In this document: one piece after another, positions 5,480 to 6,939 of the stretch
How positions within the stretch are numbered: the first letter of the stretch is position 1
Layout: each line of letters starts with the position of its first letter
DNA from: an uncultured Verrucomicrobiales bacterium
GTDB lineage: Bacteria; Verrucomicrobiota; Verrucomicrobiia; Verrucomicrobiales; Akkermansiaceae
Direction of reading: 5' to 3'
Length of the DNA stretch: 6,939 nt
Assembly (NCBI GenBank): GCA_937952875.1
Contig: CALFDI010000102.1
Location: forward strand, 1-6,939
Program-made: the position numbers and the translations under genes
The notes under the pieces: model-generated
What the model was told of the DNA's origin: nothing
Database searches by the model: none
The model's input: the letters and a program-made list of their open reading frames with translations, nothing else

Positions 5480-6736
5480 ATGAACATTGACGAAACATTC
5501 TCCCGTTACGTGCTGCGCACGTATGGCCGCTTCCCCATGATTCCCGTCAAAGGTGAAGGGTCTTATCTGTGGGATGATACGGGGAAAAAGTATTTAGACT
5601 TTTGCACAGGGATCGCTGTCTGCTCTCTCGGGCATTGTCATCCACGGCTCGTTCAAGCGATCACTGATCAGGCTCAACAACTGATCCATTGCTCGAATCT
5701 TTATCAAATTCCGCAACAGGCAGAATTAGCCAAGCTAATTACTGAGCGTTGTGTAAAGCTGCCCGGGAAGATGTTTTTCTCTAACAGTGGAGCTGAGGCG
5801 AATGATGGACTTATTAAGCTCGCCCGCCGCTTTGGAAATGTTCGCGTCAATGCAAATGGGGAAGCTCGCTATGAAGTCATTAGCTTTAACAAATCCTTTC
5901 ACGGTAGAACGCTCGGCGGAATTGCTGCGACAGGTCAAAGGAAGATTAAAGAAGGATTCGAACCACTTCTCCCTGGATTCATTCACACTCCATTTAACGA
6001 CTCTGCAGCACTCAAGGCAGCGGTCGGTGAGCATACGGTCGCCATTCTGTTAGAACCTCTCCAAGGAGAAGGCGGAATCACATCTGTGACTCAAGACTTT
6101 CTCAAAACCATTCACGAACTCAAAGAAAAGCACGACTTACTCATTCTTTTCGATGAAGTGCAGTCAGGTTTCGGACGCCTTGGAGACATGATGGCCTGGA
6201 AGAAGTTCGCTCCAGACTTAGAGCCCGATGGCATTTCTTGGGCTAAGACGATGGGTGGCGGCTTCCCTATTGGCGGCTTCTGGGTGGCAGATCGATTTAT
6301 CGATGATAATACCACGCCACTCTTCACAGTTATGGGTCCCGGATCACACGGGTCAACATACGGAGGAAATCCACTCGCCTGTGCAGCAGCCACTGCAGTG
6401 CTAAGTGAGATTTTAGAAAAAGATCTCCCGGCCAATGCTATCCGACAGGAAGAGAGGATCAGAGCAGCCATAGCTGACTGGAAATTCTCTACTCTTAAAG
6501 AGCTGCGTGGTCACGGCCTCATGCTTGGCTGGCAGCTCAAGAGCGATGCGATCACAGTGCCGGAAGGTCAGACACCAGCTTTGCACTTGGTCTTAAAACT
6601 CATGGAAAAAGGCCTTCTCACAGTGCCAGCTGGCCCAGACGTCGTTCGCTGGTTGCCTGCTCTGAATGTGACTGATGAAGAAATCGATCAGGGGCTCGAG
6701 ATCATGCGAAGCACGTTCGCCTCGCTCGAAAACTAA
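5480..6736 (+). CDS. argD: Acetylornithine aminotransferase-like class III PLP transaminase
   Basis: This 418-residue fold-type I aminotransferase is expected to convert N-acetylglutamate semialdehyde to N-acetylornithine with glutamate in arginine synthesis; ArgD homologues often also serve the succinyl-diaminopimelate step of lysine synthesis. Motifs, numbered from the ATG at 5480: 'TYGRFP' (14-19), 'GIAVCSLGHCHP' (44-55), SNSGAEAN for phosphate binding (101-108), FHGRT (140-144), E192 in EPLQGEGG, D225 in FDEVQSGFGR for the pyridine nitrogen, K256 in AKTMGGGFPIGG as Schiff-base lysine, 'STYGGNPLA' (292-300), and R390 in VRWLPALNV. An in-frame ATG at 5414 would add 22 residues, but that stretch is AT-rich, resembles no ArgD N-terminus, and contains the candidate promoter. 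'MNIDETFSRYV' at 5480 is the usual family start. ppc ends 120 bp upstream. Ornithine or another omega-aminotransferase is the main alternative, though the YGRFP and VPALNV segments favour ArgD. Confidence 0.92.
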   Translation: MNIDETFSRYVLRTYGRFPMIPVKGEGSYLWDDTGKKYLDFCTGIAVCSLGHCHPRLVQAITDQAQQLIHCSNLYQIPQQAELAKLITERCVKLPGKMFFSNSGAEANDGLIKLARRFGNVRVNANGEARYEVISFNKSFHGRTLGGIAATGQRKIKEGFEPLLPGFIHTPFNDSAALKAAVGEHTVAILLEPLQGEGGITSVTQDFLKTIHELKEKHDLLILFDEVQSGFGRLGDMMAWKKFAPDLEPDGISWAKTMGGGFPIGGFWVADRFIDDNTTPLFTVMGPGSHGSTYGGNPLACAAATAVLSEILEKDLPANAIRQEERIRAAIADWKFSTLKELRGHGLMLGWQLKSDAITVPEGQTPALHLVLKLMEKGLLTVPAGPDVVRWLPALNVTDEEIDQGLEIMRSTFASLEN

Positions 6737-6745
6737 GTAGACTGA

Positions 6746-6773
6746 CCACATCCCAACTTTGACGAAAATGTGG
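6746..6773. terminator. Weak inverted repeat after argD (doubtful terminator)
   Basis: CCACAT (6746-6751) and ATGTGG (6768-6773) form a 6-bp stem around a 16-nt loop, beginning 9 bp after the argD stop. No T-run follows, so intrinsic termination is unlikely. It is noted because it is the only hairpin near the argD end, and because its right arm overlaps the sigma54-like -24 motif. Confidence 0.2.
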
Positions 6774-6785
6774 CATTGATTCTGT
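6771..6785 (+). promoter_or_regulatory. Possible sigma54-like promoter upstream of the exported-protein gene
   Basis: TGGCAT (6771-6776), five bases, then CTGT (6782-6785) has the GG/G spacing of a -24/-12 promoter (TGGCAC-N5-TTGC). The -24 element matches well, but the -12 has T in place of the key C. A start near 6797 would give a leader of about 40 nt. RpoN-type promoters are known upstream of genes for PEP-CTERM surface proteins, which fits the type of gene that follows, but the match is weak. Confidence 0.18.
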
Positions 6786-6799
6786 TGTGAAAAGGCTAC

Positions 6800-6820
6800 G
6801 TCCAACTTACGAAATTGGAC
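6800..6820 (+). other. Hairpin in the leader of the exported-protein gene
   Basis: GTCCAA (6800-6805) and TTGGAC (6815-6820) form a perfect 6-bp stem with a 9-nt loop that can gain two more pairs (TT/AA). It ends 18 bp before the ATG at 6839. It could be a leader structure or an operator; no T-run follows. Confidence 0.3.
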
Positions 6821-6821
6821 C

Positions 6822-6834
6822 TTAACCTTGTTAA
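6822..6834. other. Short palindrome TTAAC-CTT-GTTAA before the exported-protein gene
   Basis: This is a perfect inverted repeat with 5-bp arms and a 3-bp centre, directly after the hairpin and 4 bp before the ATG at 6839. Its AT-rich, start-proximal position would suit either a -10 region or a small operator. Its short length makes chance likely. Confidence 0.2.
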
Positions 6835-6838
6835 CATC

Positions 6839-6939
6839 ATGAAAATCATCAGCTCATTGCTTCTACTTGGATCAATCACAGGATTAGAAGCCGCTACCAT
6901 TGCAGCCACAAGTTTTGAGAACGAAACTCCAGGCACCCA
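6839..6939 (+). CDS. N-terminus of an exported protein, cut by window end
   Basis: The ATG at 6839 opens a frame that stays open to the window edge (33 complete codons). The product starts with a clear signal peptide: MK, a hydrophobic core (IISSLLLLGSITG, residues 3-15), and a probable cut after LEA (residue 18). The mature start reads ATIAATSFENETPGT. An 'A-T-x-A-A-T-S-F-E' opening is common in secreted beta-sandwich and PEP-CTERM-anchored surface proteins of Verrucomicrobiota and Planctomycetota, which is the most I would infer; the diagnostic C-terminus is outside the window. No Shine-Dalgarno precedes the ATG. The 102-bp spacer after argD contains two inverted repeats, so this gene probably has its own promoter. 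Confidence 0.65.
   Translation, partial: MKIISSLLLLGSITGLEAATIAATSFENETPGT

Noticed and set aside
1..6939. Mobile elements, CRISPR arrays, tRNA/rRNA genes or a defence cluster
   Set aside because: No terminal inverted repeats with transposase, spaced direct repeats, cloverleaf arms or defence-type domains are visible; nearly all sequence is covered by the six genes.

Overview
The window most likely comes from a free-living bacterium of the Planctomycetota/Verrucomicrobiota type, with Verrucomicrobiota my first guess. This is an inference from four things: a secreted gingipain-like (C25) peptidase with a short, simple architecture; a PEP carboxylase with the divergent 'GRGGTISRGAGPTH' loop; an ArgD of the 'NSGAEAN' type; and a near-absence of Shine-Dalgarno sequences before clear start codons. 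Base composition is intermediate, coding density is high, and no mobile element, RNA gene or CRISPR array is visible.

Layout: positions 1-387 hold the 3' part of a YchJ-like SEC-C/UPF0225 gene on the plus strand. It converges, with a 9-bp gap, on a two-gene minus-strand unit. The upstream gene of that unit is a secreted class A-type PAP2 acid phosphatase (1700-2467). The downstream gene is a secreted minimal C25 cysteine peptidase (397-1644). A 135-bp divergent spacer (2468-2602) carries a good sigma70-type promoter for the phosphatase, placed so that its transcript would be leaderless, and a perfect 13-bp palindrome just upstream of the plus-strand gene. That gene is a full-length PEP carboxylase (ppc, 2603-5359). 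After a 120-bp AT-rich spacer with a 12-bp palindrome and a tandem 9-mer comes an acetylornithine aminotransferase-like gene (argD, preferred start 5480, end 6736). The window ends in the first 33 codons of a gene for an exported protein (6839 onward).

How the genes fit together: PEP carboxylase makes oxaloacetate, the precursor of aspartate. ArgD transaminates in arginine (and possibly lysine/diaminopimelate) synthesis. The pair therefore sits in the aspartate/glutamate-family amino acid supply, although the spacer suggests separate control. The phosphatase-peptidase pair looks like an exported scavenging unit for phosphate and peptides, but a functional link between the two is only inferred from order and strand.

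Most notable points: by-eye alignment indicates that the PEP carboxylase has lost two of the four residues that bind the feedback inhibitor aspartate in the E. coli enzyme (K773 to S807, N881 to T916). The phosphatase promoter implies leaderless translation. The C25 peptidase has no room for the long propeptide or the C-terminal sorting domain of classical gingipains. I do not see an obviously new multi-gene system.
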